NCBI RefSeq assembly: GCF_014486675.1
Contig: NZ_JACTAC010000008.1
Coordinates: forward strand, 1-64,000
DNA: 64,000 bases
Reading direction: 5' to 3'
DNA from: Flavobacterium macrobrachii
GTDB taxonomy: Bacteria; Bacteroidota; Bacteroidia; Flavobacteriales; Flavobacteriaceae
In this document: one piece after another, positions 52,711 through 60,706 of the stretch
How positions within the stretch are numbered: the stretch's first letter is position 1
Layout of the letters: every line of letters starts with the position of its first letter
Made by a program: the position numbers and the translations under genes
Notes under the pieces: generated by a model
The model's input: the letters and a program-made list of their open reading frames with translations, nothing else
What the model was told of the DNA's origin: nothing
Database searches by the model: none

Positions 52711-54567
52711 TTATCCTTTTAACCAAGCTTCTTTTAGTTTGGTTTTTGAAGCATCAATTTGCTGATAACCTTCAACTTCTGCCATTGTTACTTTTACTTT
52801 TCCAGCAACGGTTTGCTCTTTTCCATCTCTTTTTATTTTCATAGAAACAGCATCGCCTTCTTTCCAATCTTGGCTTGACATGATCATTTCATAGATGTTA
52901 TCAAGGTTATAATTTACATCGTTTACCGCTAGAATTATGTCGCCACCTTTCATTCCCAAAGACTTCATTAATTCGTTTATTTCCAAATCAGAACGAACAA
53001 TTATTTCTTTAGTTGCAGAATTTATGGTAACCAATGGCGTAGTTTCATTTTTCAAAAATGGATTCATTGGTACTTGAATTTTTCCTTTACCAACGCCAAC
53101 TTTTGCAAAAAACTCATCATAATTTATTGGTGTTGTGCCTTCGATATGCGTTTTGATAAATGCTCCAACTTCTGGATAAGTAATCGATATAATTTTGTCA
53201 AAAAGTTCTTCGTCATTGAATGGTTTTTCTGCACCATATTCTGCCGAAAGTTTTTGCATCATATCCAAAATTCCTCTTTCGCCATTGCTTTTTTCACGGA
53301 TAATAATGTCGATACACATTCCGATTAGCGCGCCTTTTTCATATACATTTAAGTATTGATCTTTGTATGGTTTTTCCAAAACATTGGCACTCATCACGGT
53401 AAACGACATGGTATCATTCATTTTAGCAGCATTTCCAATTTTTCCAACCATTCGCTGATAAAACTCATCTTCGTCGATTAAACCTTGATTGATTTGGAAC
53501 AAATTCGCAAAATATTCCGTTACACCTTCATACATCCAAAGGTGTTTTGACATTTTTGGATTGTTATAATCAAAATAATGAATCTCTTTAGAATGAACAC
53601 ACAAAGGCGTTAAAATATGGAAAAACTCATGAGAAACCACATCAATTAATTGTTGTCCAAGCATGTTTGCCGGCATTGCTTCTGGAAAAACAACCGTTGT
53701 AGAAGTATGATGTTCCAAAGCTCCAAAACCTTTGGCATCATTTTTTTCCATATCTGACAAATACAATAAAACGGTATATTGCTTGTTACTGTTTACTTTT
53801 CCTAAAAAGGCTTTTTGCGCACGCATCATTTTTTCTAAATCAGGCAAAAGACTTTTAGCCGAATGAACGCCATTTGGAGAATAAACGCTAAACAAAATCT
53901 CCATTCCATCAACGGTAAATGTTTCAAAATCAGGTTTTGAATACATTATTGGATTATCGGTCAATTCAAAATATCTTGAAACGGTAAACACATCATTTGT
54001 AGCACTTTTATCAGTATCAAGCAATGAAGTTGTTCCTACCAAATTTTCAGGATGCGCAACGTTTAAGGTATATTTTACGTCGGTTTTTCCATTAAAATAA
54101 CCCACAAATCCGTGATTATTCAACATAAAATTAGTTCCAGCTAAAATATTAGTTCCAGCAGGCGAAAACACTTCTTCTTTACCAAAACCTCTTCCAGTTT
54201 CAATATCATAAGTATCATTAACTAAATAAGTGATTTTTGCTAATGATTTTGCATTAGAAATTTTCCAAGTATTATCATCTGATTTTGCAACCGTTAATTC
54301 TTTTCCTTTTTTATCAAACGCTTTAAAACCTTCGATATATTTTCCATAATCATCGGTAGAATAGGTTCCAGGAACAGTTTTTGGGATTTGATAAATGACT
54401 TCGCTTTTACCAAATTCTGGTGCAAGAACGGTAACCAAAACTTTGTCTTCTTTTACATTGATTAAATCAATAGTTGCTTTTACTTCTTCATTTATTGCTT
54501 TTTTCTGAGCAAATACGCCAGTAGAAAAAGCTGTTATAAAAAGAATAGATAAAACTGTTTTTTTCAT
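52711..54567 (-). CDS. M61 family metallopeptidase with PDZ domain
   Basis: A 618-residue exported zinc peptidase with a signal peptide (about 1-20). The N-terminal beta-sandwich (about 25-190) and the central peptidase domain follow the M61 (glycyl aminopeptidase) layout. The zinc motif is HEFFH in DVVSHEFFHILTPL near residue 315, and the third ligand Glu is in WMYEGVTEYFANL near 350. A PDZ domain (about 500-600, EINELMKSLGMKGGDIILAV) binds peptide ends. It probably degrades peptides in the periplasm. Own terminator; the upstream region carries a -7 box. Confidence 0.94.
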   Translation of the reverse strand: MKKTVLSILFITAFSTGVFAQKKAINEEVKATIDLINVKEDKVLVTVLAPEFGKSEVIYQIPKTVPGTYSTDDYGKYIEGFKAFDKKGKELTVAKSDDNTWKISNAKSLAKITYLVNDTYDIETGRGFGKEEVFSPAGTNILAGTNFMLNNHGFVGYFNGKTDVKYTLNVAHPENLVGTTSLLDTDKSATNDVFTVSRYFELTDNPIMYSKPDFETFTVDGMEILFSVYSPNGVHSAKSLLPDLEKMMRAQKAFLGKVNSNKQYTVLLYLSDMEKNDAKGFGALEHHTSTTVVFPEAMPANMLGQQLIDVVSHEFFHILTPLCVHSKEIHYFDYNNPKMSKHLWMYEGVTEYFANLFQINQGLIDEDEFYQRMVGKIGNAAKMNDTMSFTVMSANVLEKPYKDQYLNVYEKGALIGMCIDIIIREKSNGERGILDMMQKLSAEYGAEKPFNDEELFDKIISITYPEVGAFIKTHIEGTTPINYDEFFAKVGVGKGKIQVPMNPFLKNETTPLVTINSATKEIIVRSDLEINELMKSLGMKGGDIILAVNDVNYNLDNIYEMIMSSQDWKEGDAVSMKIKRDGKEQTVAGKVKVTMAEVEGYQQIDASKTKLKEAWLKG

Positions 54568-54595
54568 TTGATATATATTTTAACAAATTGGTCAA

Positions 54596-54622
54596 CAAAA
54601 ATAACCATTCGTTACAAAACAA
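54596..54622 (-). promoter_or_regulatory. Candidate promoter of the M61 peptidase gene
   Basis: Minus-strand TATTTTTG (54596-54603) with a TTG 16 bases further upstream (54620-54622), slightly short of the usual 17-23 spacing. Confidence 0.45.
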
Positions 54623-54665
54623 TTGATTTTTGGCAAATGATTAACAAATTGAACCTTTTTTAAAG

Positions 54666-54691
54666 AAAAAAACTCTTGCTGAACAAGAGTT
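54666..54691 (-). terminator. Intrinsic terminator of the DUF2805 gene
   Basis: Stem AACTCTTG (54671-54678) with CAAGAGTT (54684-54691), five-base loop, T-run on the minus strand (A-run 54666-54672), right after the stop codon. Confidence 0.8.
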
Positions 54692-54697
54692 GTATTT

Positions 54698-54973
54698 TTA
54701 GTCAAATTTATTTTTGATATAGTATTTTCCTTCTAAATCATCGTCAAAGTCGTCAATGATTGGCTTTGGTTTGGGTTTGCTACCAACAGCTTTTTTCTTC
54801 CATAGCTCAAAATTGTCTTTGGATAAACGTTTTCTCATCAATTCGGTTACTTCATTTTCTGTAAGTCCAAATTCTTCCTTAATTACTTCAAAAGGTTTTC
54901 TTTCCTCTTGAGCCATACTGACAACTCTTTCAATTTGTTCGCTGTCAAGTTCTACTCGCTTACTTTTTTTCAT
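54698..54973 (-). CDS. DUF2805 family protein (TIGR03643)
   Basis: A 91-residue cytosolic protein. It has IERVVSMAQEERKPFEVIKE, a helix-turn-helix-like GLTENEVTELMRKRL and FELWKKK, the signature of the DUF2805/TIGR03643 family. It is small and basic. The helix-turn-helix-like layout could suggest nucleic-acid binding, but no function is established from the sequence. Confidence 0.88.
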   Translation of the reverse strand: MKKSKRVELDSEQIERVVSMAQEERKPFEVIKEEFGLTENEVTELMRKRLSKDNFELWKKKAVGSKPKPKPIIDDFDDDLEGKYYIKNKFD

Positions 54974-55079
54974 TTCTGTAAAAGCATTATTAAAAAATAG
55001 GTATCAACTTAGTATTAGTAATTCAATATTAGTAAAAAAAATAATTAGTTTGTAAGAGTAGTTCATTTTTTTTGAAAAA

Positions 55080-55904
55080 TTAATTCTCTGGCGAACGTTG
55101 TTTTTGAAAAGGAATTGATAATAAGTTCTTTAAATTATTATGTTCTTCGGGTTTCATATGAGTATCAACGCCAAAAATTAATTTTTCTCTATCTAATGTT
55201 TTGAATGTTCCAAATAATCTATCCCAAACGGAAAAAATATTACCATAATTGCTGTCTGTATAGGGCAAAACATAATGATGATGTACTTTATGCATATCGG
55301 GCGAAACGAGAAAATAACTCATTAATTTATCGATATTTTTTGGCAAAACGATATTAGCATGCGTAAATTGTGTAGCAACTACCGATAATGTTTGGTACAA
55401 AAAAACCATCCACATTGGACTTCCAACCGCTAAAACACCAAAAGTGGTAAAAACAAAACGGATTACGCTTTCTCCAGGATGATGTCGATTACCTGAAGTG
55501 GTATCAATCCAAGTATCAGTATGATGTATCAAATGAAAACGCCATAGGAATTTAACTTTATGTTCAACTAAATGCGCCAAATAAGCTCCAATTAAATCTA
55601 AAAGCAATAATCCAACTATAGCAAAAAGCCATGCATTCATTTTGGGCAACCAATTCAAAATTCCAAATTGATTATCAACTGTCCATTGTGCTGTTTTTAG
55701 CAAAATAAAAGCCAAGCAGAAGTTGACAATAATCGTTGTTAACGTAAAAAAGATATTAATTCCGGCATGTTGCCATTTGTTATATTGAAATTTCACAAAT
55801 GGAATTGCGCTTTCAATGAGCCAAAAAAAAGCAATTCCACCAGCTAAAATCAAAGCTCTGTGCGATGACGGAATTGTCGAAAAGTAGTTGATTATTTCTT
55901 GCAT
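55080..55904 (-). CDS. Sterol desaturase / fatty acid hydroxylase family protein
   Basis: A 274-residue integral membrane di-iron hydroxylase with about four hydrophobic segments. The His clusters are in the expected order: HLVEHK, RFHLIHHTD, NRHHPGE and MHKVHHHY. Members add hydroxyl groups to lipids such as sterols, fatty acids or sphingoid bases; here the substrate is unknown. The frame is open to 56003, overlapping alkB, but the ATG at 55904 (MQEIINYF) fits the membrane start, leaving 23 bases to the alkB stop. It is probably co-transcribed with alkB. Confidence 0.9.
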   Translation of the reverse strand: MQEIINYFSTIPSSHRALILAGGIAFFWLIESAIPFVKFQYNKWQHAGINIFFTLTTIIVNFCLAFILLKTAQWTVDNQFGILNWLPKMNAWLFAIVGLLLLDLIGAYLAHLVEHKVKFLWRFHLIHHTDTWIDTTSGNRHHPGESVIRFVFTTFGVLAVGSPMWMVFLYQTLSVVATQFTHANIVLPKNIDKLMSYFLVSPDMHKVHHHYVLPYTDSNYGNIFSVWDRLFGTFKTLDREKLIFGVDTHMKPEEHNNLKNLLSIPFQKQRSPEN

Positions 55905-55927
55905 AATAACAAATATACTAAAAGTAA

Positions 55928-56530
55928 CTATTTGATAATTCGGAAGGTTAAATTTATTCTGGAACCAATAGGTTTTGCTGTTTTCGGGATTTGATGTTTC
56001 CAAAAATGCTGTGTTGGTCCTTTCATAATCAACAAACTTCCGTGTTCGAGATTGATTTTTAGCTTTTGCTCCTTGATGGAATTGTGCTGTAAATGAAAAC
56101 TTCGTTCTACTCCAAAACTTACCGAAGCAATTACCGGATTTCTGCCAAGTTCTTTCTCATCATCAGCATGCCAACCGTTGCTATCTTTTCCATCGCGATA
56201 ATAGTTCAACAAAACAGTGGTAAAATTTTCGTTACAAACTTCTTCAATTTCATTTTTGATAAAAAGTAATAACGAATTCCAAGCATGAGGTTGCATTACA
56301 ATATTAGAATAACTGTATGGTTTTCCTTCATTGCCAAAAAGCGCTGTTAATCTGGGTTGCGGATAGGTTTTTCCAAAAACAGTAATATCATCTTGTTGCC
56401 AAGGAATTTCGGTTTTTAATTTTTCAAAAAACGTATCGGCTTTTTCTTTTCCAAAAAGATCAGGATAATAGATTATTTCGGCATCGGGAAGCTCAAAATG
56501 AATGTTTTCAGGTGGAAAAAGTGTATTCAT
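55928..56530 (-). CDS. alkB: AlkB-like alpha-ketoglutarate-dependent dioxygenase
   Basis: A 200-residue Fe(II)/2-oxoglutarate dioxygenase that repairs alkylated bases by oxidative demethylation. The iron-binding H-x-D is in NGWHADDEKELG near residue 118, the distal His is in TQHFWKHQI, and the 2-oxoglutarate-binding Arg is in GSRINLTFR. The PQPRL and YSNIVMQPHAWNSLL segments are typical of this subgroup. The start is the ATG at 56530. It lies upstream of the hydroxylase gene on the same strand. Confidence 0.92.
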   Translation of the reverse strand: MNTLFPPENIHFELPDAEIIYYPDLFGKEKADTFFEKLKTEIPWQQDDITVFGKTYPQPRLTALFGNEGKPYSYSNIVMQPHAWNSLLLFIKNEIEEVCNENFTTVLLNYYRDGKDSNGWHADDEKELGRNPVIASVSFGVERSFHLQHNSIKEQKLKINLEHGSLLIMKGPTQHFWKHQIPKTAKPIGSRINLTFRIIK

Positions 56531-56604
56531 AAAACAAAAATAAAGAGAAAAAAATGAAAAATTTCACTCTTTCTCTTCATCTATTAATAAAATATTTGAA
56601 TTTA

Positions 56605-57531
56605 TTAGTTTCGATTACCAAACTTTATATTCATCAACACAATTGCCAGAATAATTAATATAATTCCAATCCATTGTGTTAAAATAACATCTTCATTCAA
56701 AATCATAAAAGCCATCATAACTGAAACTGGTAATTCTAATGCAGATACAATACTTCCCAAACCTATTCCTGTCAACGGAAATCCTGCATTAAGCAAAAGT
56801 GGTGGAATTACGGTTCCAAACAGCGCAATTATAATTCCCCATTTATAGAAAATATCATAGTTGAATGGTGTTTTTTGAGTAAGAAATGCAAAAATAAAAA
56901 CGACAATTATTCCTCCTAAAAGCATATACAAACTTCGTTGTGCCGACGAAATAGTTAACGCTACTTTATTAGCCGCAAACATTGTTGTTGTAAATGAAGC
57001 TGCAGCTAAAAGTCCGAGAACAACACCTCGCCAATCTAAATCCATACTTTCACTAAACAAATTAGTTGCCAATGCGGTTCCAAAAAGCACAATCAATACG
57101 GCAAAAACCTTGATTTTTGAAGGTAATTTTTTTTCTAGAAACATTTCCAAAACAACACCCATCCAAACGGTTTGCATCAATAAAACAATTCCAATTGATA
57201 CCGGAATGATTTTTACTGCCAAATAATAAAATATACTGGTTAATCCCGTAGAAGTTCCAACCAGCATTAGCTTTTTTATATCAGATGAAGATGCTTTAAC
57301 AACATTGTTTCCTTTTCTTTGCTTTTGAAAAGCATTAATCCCTAAAACGATTAGAATTCCAATCACAAATTGAGCGACGATAACTTCTGCTGGCGTATAA
57401 TTTAAACCTTGCGAACTGGTATCTTTATAAGCCAATTTCACAAACGTAGCCAACATTCCATAACTCGCAGCGCCAAGTCCAACCAAGAACACGCCTTTTA
57501 ATACATTGTTTCCAACCATTTTCTTTTCCAT
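56605..57531 (-). CDS. EamA-family (DMT superfamily) transporter
   Basis: A 308-residue membrane protein with about ten transmembrane segments in two EamA repeats (about residues 10-150 and 165-305). Repeat marks are YYLAVKIIPVSIGIVLLMQTVWMG and GSIVSALELPVSVMMAFMILNE, each shown in part. DMT transporters export metabolites or take up nucleotides and sugars; the substrate is not visible here. The gene lies downstream of tRNA-Thr on the same strand but is separated from it by a terminator. Confidence 0.9.
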   Translation of the reverse strand: MEKKMVGNNVLKGVFLVGLGAASYGMLATFVKLAYKDTSSQGLNYTPAEVIVAQFVIGILIVLGINAFQKQRKGNNVVKASSSDIKKLMLVGTSTGLTSIFYYLAVKIIPVSIGIVLLMQTVWMGVVLEMFLEKKLPSKIKVFAVLIVLFGTALATNLFSESMDLDWRGVVLGLLAAASFTTTMFAANKVALTISSAQRSLYMLLGGIIVVFIFAFLTQKTPFNYDIFYKWGIIIALFGTVIPPLLLNAGFPLTGIGLGSIVSALELPVSVMMAFMILNEDVILTQWIGIILIILAIVLMNIKFGNRN

Positions 57532-57553
57532 ATATTTTTTAACTTTATTGCAT

Positions 57554-57583
57554 AAAAAAAGGAAAGCTTTCGCTTTCCTTTTT
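57554..57583 (-). terminator. Intrinsic terminator of tRNA-Thr
   Basis: GGAAAGC (57561-57567) pairs with GCTTTCC (57572-57578), TTTC loop, A-run on one side and T-run on the other. On the minus strand it follows the tRNA-Thr gene. Confidence 0.85.
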
Positions 57584-57588
57584 GATTG

Positions 57589-57662
57589 AGCCGATAGAGG
57601 GACTCGAACCCACGACCTGCTGATTACAAATCAGCTGCTCTAGCCAGCTGAGCTACACCGGC
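57589..57662 (-). tRNA. tRNA-Thr (anticodon TGT)
   Basis: A 74-base tRNA on the minus strand beginning GCCGGTGTAGCTCAGCTGGC. The anticodon arm is GCTGA-TTTGTAA-TCAGC with TGT, the T arm GTGGGTTCGAGTCCCTC and the 3' acceptor strand TATCGGC with discriminator T. CCA is not encoded. Confidence 0.96.
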
Positions 57663-57677
57663 ATCTCAATTCGAGTG

Positions 57678-57708
57678 CAAATATAGATTTGAATTTTAAT
57701 TCTCCAAA
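57678..57708 (-). promoter_or_regulatory. Promoter of tRNA-Thr
   Basis: Minus-strand TTTG (57705-57708), exactly 19 bases, TATATTTG (57678-57685), ending 15 bases before the tRNA 5' end. It is identical in both boxes and spacing to the tRNA-Tyr promoter. Confidence 0.8.
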
Positions 57709-57740
57709 ATTTTTTTGCACTTTTTTATTGTTTTTTTCTA

Positions 57741-58007
57741 CTAAAGTGCGTTGATTTTTCCAATTAACTGATTAGCAGTTTGTTCTAATTCAGTATTGAT
57801 TTGTTTAAAATGTGCTTTTTTATTTTCCACATTTTTAGCGTTTACTTTAGTAATTAAAGCATCAAATGATGCAATTGCTTCATCAATAATTGCTTGTGAT
57901 GCATCAGTAGATTTTCCTGCTTTACTTAACTCATGAAAATAAACGATTTCAATAATATCACCGATAACAAAGTTAATGTCTTTTTTTAAATTTTTAACGC
58001 TTGGCAT
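57741..58007 (-). CDS. Small conserved helical protein of unknown function
   Basis: An 88-residue protein, apparently all helical, with no signal peptide, no Cys and no catalytic motif. Its pattern is VKNLKKDINFVIGDIIEIVY, then SQAIIDEAIASFDALITKVN and FKQINTELEQTANQLIGKIN. It looks like a conserved flavobacterial single-copy small protein, but I do not recognise a named family. It has its own -7 box 25 bases upstream. Confidence 0.75.
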   Translation of the reverse strand: MPSVKNLKKDINFVIGDIIEIVYFHELSKAGKSTDASQAIIDEAIASFDALITKVNAKNVENKKAHFKQINTELEQTANQLIGKINAL

Positions 58008-58032
58008 TTTCTTTTATTTTTAAAATTTGGTG

Positions 58033-58040
58033 CAAAATTA
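58033..58040 (-). promoter_or_regulatory. Candidate -7 promoter box of the small helical protein gene
   Basis: Minus-strand TAATTTTG (TAnnTTTG), 25 bases before the ATG at 58007; no clear -33. Confidence 0.35.
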
Positions 58041-58062
58041 CGCATAATCTTTTGAATATAAG

Positions 58063-59025
58063 TTAAGAAATGTAAATTTCTAGTACCGATGCATTTCCAT
58101 TTAACTGAAAATCAGTTAAAAAAGCAGGAATTAAAACAGTATCGCCTTTCTTGTAATTGTACTTTTCTTTATTTAAAATCAATTCAAAATCGCCATCAAC
58201 GCACATATAAACGGTAAATGAATTTTGATTTTTATTGCAATCTATTTTTCCATTTAAAGGAATAAAATTAGTTGTGAAATATTGACAATCAACAACTTCA
58301 TTTGATTTATTTTCTAATTTTGAATATCTTTTTTGTGCGTCAACTGCTTCATAATTAATTGCATCAAGAGCTAAATCAACATGAAGTTCACGAGTATTTC
58401 CGTTAGCATCTACTCTATCAAAATCATATAATCTATAGGTTATATCAGAAGTTTGTTGGATTTCGGCAATTACAGTTCCAGCACCAATGGCATGAACAGT
58501 TCCAGTTTCTAAAAAAAACACATCGCCTTTTTTTACTTTTTTGGTATCCAGAATATTCAATAATGTCTTATTCTCTAAATGCTGAATATATTCTTCGGGA
58601 GATGATTTTTCTTTAAAACCAACTATTAATCGTGCGTCATCGTCGGCTTGCATAACATACCACATTTCCGTTTTTCCAAAGGAATTATGACGTTTGGCAG
58701 CCAATTCATCATTGGGATGAACTTGAATTGACAAATCTTCGCGTGCATCAAGATATTTGAATAATAAAGGGAATTGTTCTCCAAATCTTTTGAAAACTTC
58801 TATTCCTAAAACTTGTTCTGGAAACTCATTTATCAACTCGTTCAACGATTTTCCTTCATAAGAACCATTTGCAATAACACTTACATCATTTTCAACTGTA
58901 GAGATTTCCCAACTTTCTCCTGTAATTTCCGAAGTAATAGGTTTGTTTAAATACGTTTTCAGTTTTGTTCCGCCCCAAATTCTATCTTTTAGAATCGGTT
59001 GAAATTGCAATGGATAAAGTTTCAT
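58063..59025 (-). CDS. manA: Mannose-6-phosphate isomerase (class I)
   Basis: A 320-residue cytosolic zinc enzyme of the cupin fold that interconverts fructose-6-phosphate and mannose-6-phosphate, feeding GDP-mannose and envelope glycan synthesis. The zinc ligands are in SIQVHPND and the Glu in FGKTEMWYV near residue 115, and the active-site segment is ETGTVHAIGAG near residue 175. The C-terminal cupin half is short. It follows the typical short bacterial length. It lies 113 bases after the peroxiredoxin gene on the same strand, perhaps in a separate transcript. Confidence 0.94.
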   Translation of the reverse strand: MKLYPLQFQPILKDRIWGGTKLKTYLNKPITSEITGESWEISTVENDVSVIANGSYEGKSLNELINEFPEQVLGIEVFKRFGEQFPLLFKYLDAREDLSIQVHPNDELAAKRHNSFGKTEMWYVMQADDDARLIVGFKEKSSPEEYIQHLENKTLLNILDTKKVKKGDVFFLETGTVHAIGAGTVIAEIQQTSDITYRLYDFDRVDANGNTRELHVDLALDAINYEAVDAQKRYSKLENKSNEVVDCQYFTTNFIPLNGKIDCNKNQNSFTVYMCVDGDFELILNKEKYNYKKGDTVLIPAFLTDFQLNGNASVLEIYIS

Positions 59026-59138
59026 TTGATAAATTTAGATTACAAATATGCGAAAATTTGACTATATTATTTTGTCAAAATCTGTCAAATACCAGACAAC
59101 TACGTTGAACAGTTTAAAAGTATCGTTGAATAATTATT

Positions 59139-59585
59139 TTACTTTTTTAATACTTTTAAAGCTTTTTCGATATGAATAGTACCTGACATGCTATTAAAGA
59201 CCATAATAATAAAACCATTTTTGTCAACTACAAAAGTTTGACGTCCAGGAATTATTAAAAAATCATTTTCTACACCAAATAATTTTCGAAGTTTCTTGTC
59301 ATTATCAGAAAGTAAAATAAACGGAAGATTAAATTTACTTTTAAATTTTATATGGGATTGAACAGAATCAGCACTAATTCCGATAATTTCTGCGCCTAGA
59401 TCTTTAAATTCTTCATAATTATCTCTAAAACTGCAGGCTTGAGCAGTACAAACTTTAGTTTCATCTTTTGGATAAAAATAAATCACAAGCGCTTGTTTCC
59501 CTGTATAATCCTGACTATCAAAGAGATTTCCGTTAGTGTCTTTTGCTTTAAAATTGGGTAGCTTATCGCCTACTTTTAGTGCCAT
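59139..59585 (-). CDS. Peroxiredoxin (BCP / thiol peroxidase family)
   Basis: A 148-residue cytosolic thioredoxin-fold peroxidase that reduces hydrogen peroxide and organic peroxides. The active-site region ETKVCTAQACSFRDNYEEF holds the peroxidatic Cys and, five residues on, the resolving Cys, as in the atypical two-Cys BCP group. The start LKVGDKLPNFKAKDTNGN and the GRQTFVVDKNG strand are typical. The gene starts one base after the queD stop codon and so is in one operon with queD and idi. Confidence 0.93.
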   Translation of the reverse strand: MALKVGDKLPNFKAKDTNGNLFDSQDYTGKQALVIYFYPKDETKVCTAQACSFRDNYEEFKDLGAEIIGISADSVQSHIKFKSKFNLPFILLSDNDKKLRKLFGVENDFLIIPGRQTFVVDKNGFIIMVFNSMSGTIHIEKALKVLKK

Positions 59586-59586
59586 T

Positions 59587-59997
59587 TTAGTTTCCTTTAT
59601 AGGTTACAAAATTGCGAGGTGTTTCATAAAGAACTACTTCTAATTCTTTATCAGCATCAATAAATTTTCGAAGTTTATTCCAAATTACAACCGCGATATT
59701 CTCGGCAGTTGGATTTAAATCAGCAAAATCCTGAACATCTAAATTTAGGTTTTTATGATCGAAAGCATTTTCTACATGCTCTTTTATCAAATCGGAAAGA
59801 ATTTTTACGTCAATCACAAAACCAGTTTCCTGATCGATTTCTCCAGTAACTGAAACGATAAGTTCATAATTATGTCCGTGAAAATTAGGATTATTGCATT
59901 TGCCAAAAACCAAATCGTTTTGCTCCATCGTCCAATCTTTTCGATACAATCGATGTGCGGCGTTGAAATGTGCTTTTCTAGAAACGGTAACTTTCAT
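59587..59997 (-). CDS. queD: 6-pyruvoyl-tetrahydropterin synthase / QueD-like
   Basis: A 136-residue enzyme of the PTPS/QueD family; QueD makes 6-carboxytetrahydropterin from dihydroneopterin triphosphate in queuosine/preQ0 synthesis. The zinc histidines are in FNAAHRLYR and FHGHNYELIV, the catalytic Cys is in FGKCNNPN near residue 33, and the Glu is in VVLYETPRNF. The length and the Cys fit QueD rather than the animal-type PTPS. It lies between idi and the peroxiredoxin gene, one base from the latter. Confidence 0.93.
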   Translation of the reverse strand: MKVTVSRKAHFNAAHRLYRKDWTMEQNDLVFGKCNNPNFHGHNYELIVSVTGEIDQETGFVIDVKILSDLIKEHVENAFDHKNLNLDVQDFADLNPTAENIAVVIWNKLRKFIDADKELEVVLYETPRNFVTYKGN

Positions 59998-60015
59998 ATT
60001 TTGTTTTTTGGAATT

Positions 60016-60543
60016 TTATAGTTTGTGATCTTCTAAATAATGATAAAACTCATCGAATATAATTTTGAACCAAACCGTATAAATATCAGGATTTGCAACC
60101 ATATCGTCTTTGATGTCTTCAATGGTCATCCATTTCCAACTTTCTACTTCTTCACAATTAATATTGGGTTCTTCATTAGAATATCCAATCATCACGTGAT
60201 CGAGTTCATGTTCGGTCAAACCATTATCAAATGGCGCTTTGTAAATAAAATGAAAAAGTTCTTTTAGCTCTGCTTTGAAACCCATTTCTTCAAATAGTCT
60301 TCTTTTTCCAGCTTCAATATTGGTTTCGCTAGCACGTTGGTGACTGCAACAAGTATTGGTCCACAATAAAGGCGAATGGTATTTATGATGTGCGCGTTGT
60401 TGTAACATCACTTCATTTTTATCATTCAATATAAAAACCGAAAAGGCACGATGCAAAACTGCTTTTTCATGTGCTTCCAATTTATTCATCAAACCAATAG
60501 GTTCGTCTTTTTCGTTGACTAAAATTACTTGCTCTTCTTTCAT
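60016..60543 (-). CDS. idi: Isopentenyl-diphosphate delta-isomerase (type 1)
   Basis: A 175-residue Nudix-fold enzyme that interconverts isopentenyl and dimethylallyl diphosphate for isoprenoid synthesis. The active-site Cys is in TNTCCSHQRASET, the metal ligands are in NKLEAHEKAVLHRAFSVF (part) and the Nudix-like RLFEEMGF, and the catalytic Glu is in LTEHELDHVMIG. A type 1 enzyme fits use of the mevalonate pathway, common in Flavobacteria. It is the first gene of the idi-queD-peroxiredoxin run. Confidence 0.95.
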   Translation of the reverse strand: MKEEQVILVNEKDEPIGLMNKLEAHEKAVLHRAFSVFILNDKNEVMLQQRAHHKYHSPLLWTNTCCSHQRASETNIEAGKRRLFEEMGFKAELKELFHFIYKAPFDNGLTEHELDHVMIGYSNEEPNINCEEVESWKWMTIEDIKDDMVANPDIYTVWFKIIFDEFYHYLEDHKL

Positions 60544-60560
60544 AGAATTTTTATGATGGT

Positions 60561-60568
60561 CAAAAATA
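60561..60568 (-). promoter_or_regulatory. Candidate -7 promoter box of the idi operon
   Basis: Minus-strand TATTTTTG, 17 bases before the idi ATG; no clear -33 TTG. Confidence 0.4.
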
Positions 60569-60675
60569 CGAAAAAAGAATTGCTATGGAATTTTTATATT
60601 TTCAACAACCGTTAAACTTTACTTAAAACCACTCATTTTGTAATCTGCAAGACATTTTACAGCGTATATCTGTTG

Positions 60676-60683
60676 TAAATTTG
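60676..60683 (+). promoter_or_regulatory. Candidate -7 promoter box of msrBA
   Basis: TAAATTTG (TAnnTTTG), 23 bases before the msrBA ATG; -33 not seen at normal spacing. Confidence 0.4.
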
Positions 60684-60706
60684 TATTCTCTTTAAATAAG
60701 ATTGCT

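Noticed and set aside
56535..56542. TATTTTTG on the minus strand before alkB as its promoter
   Set aside because: It is only four bases before the ATG, too close for a normal start unless the message is leaderless.
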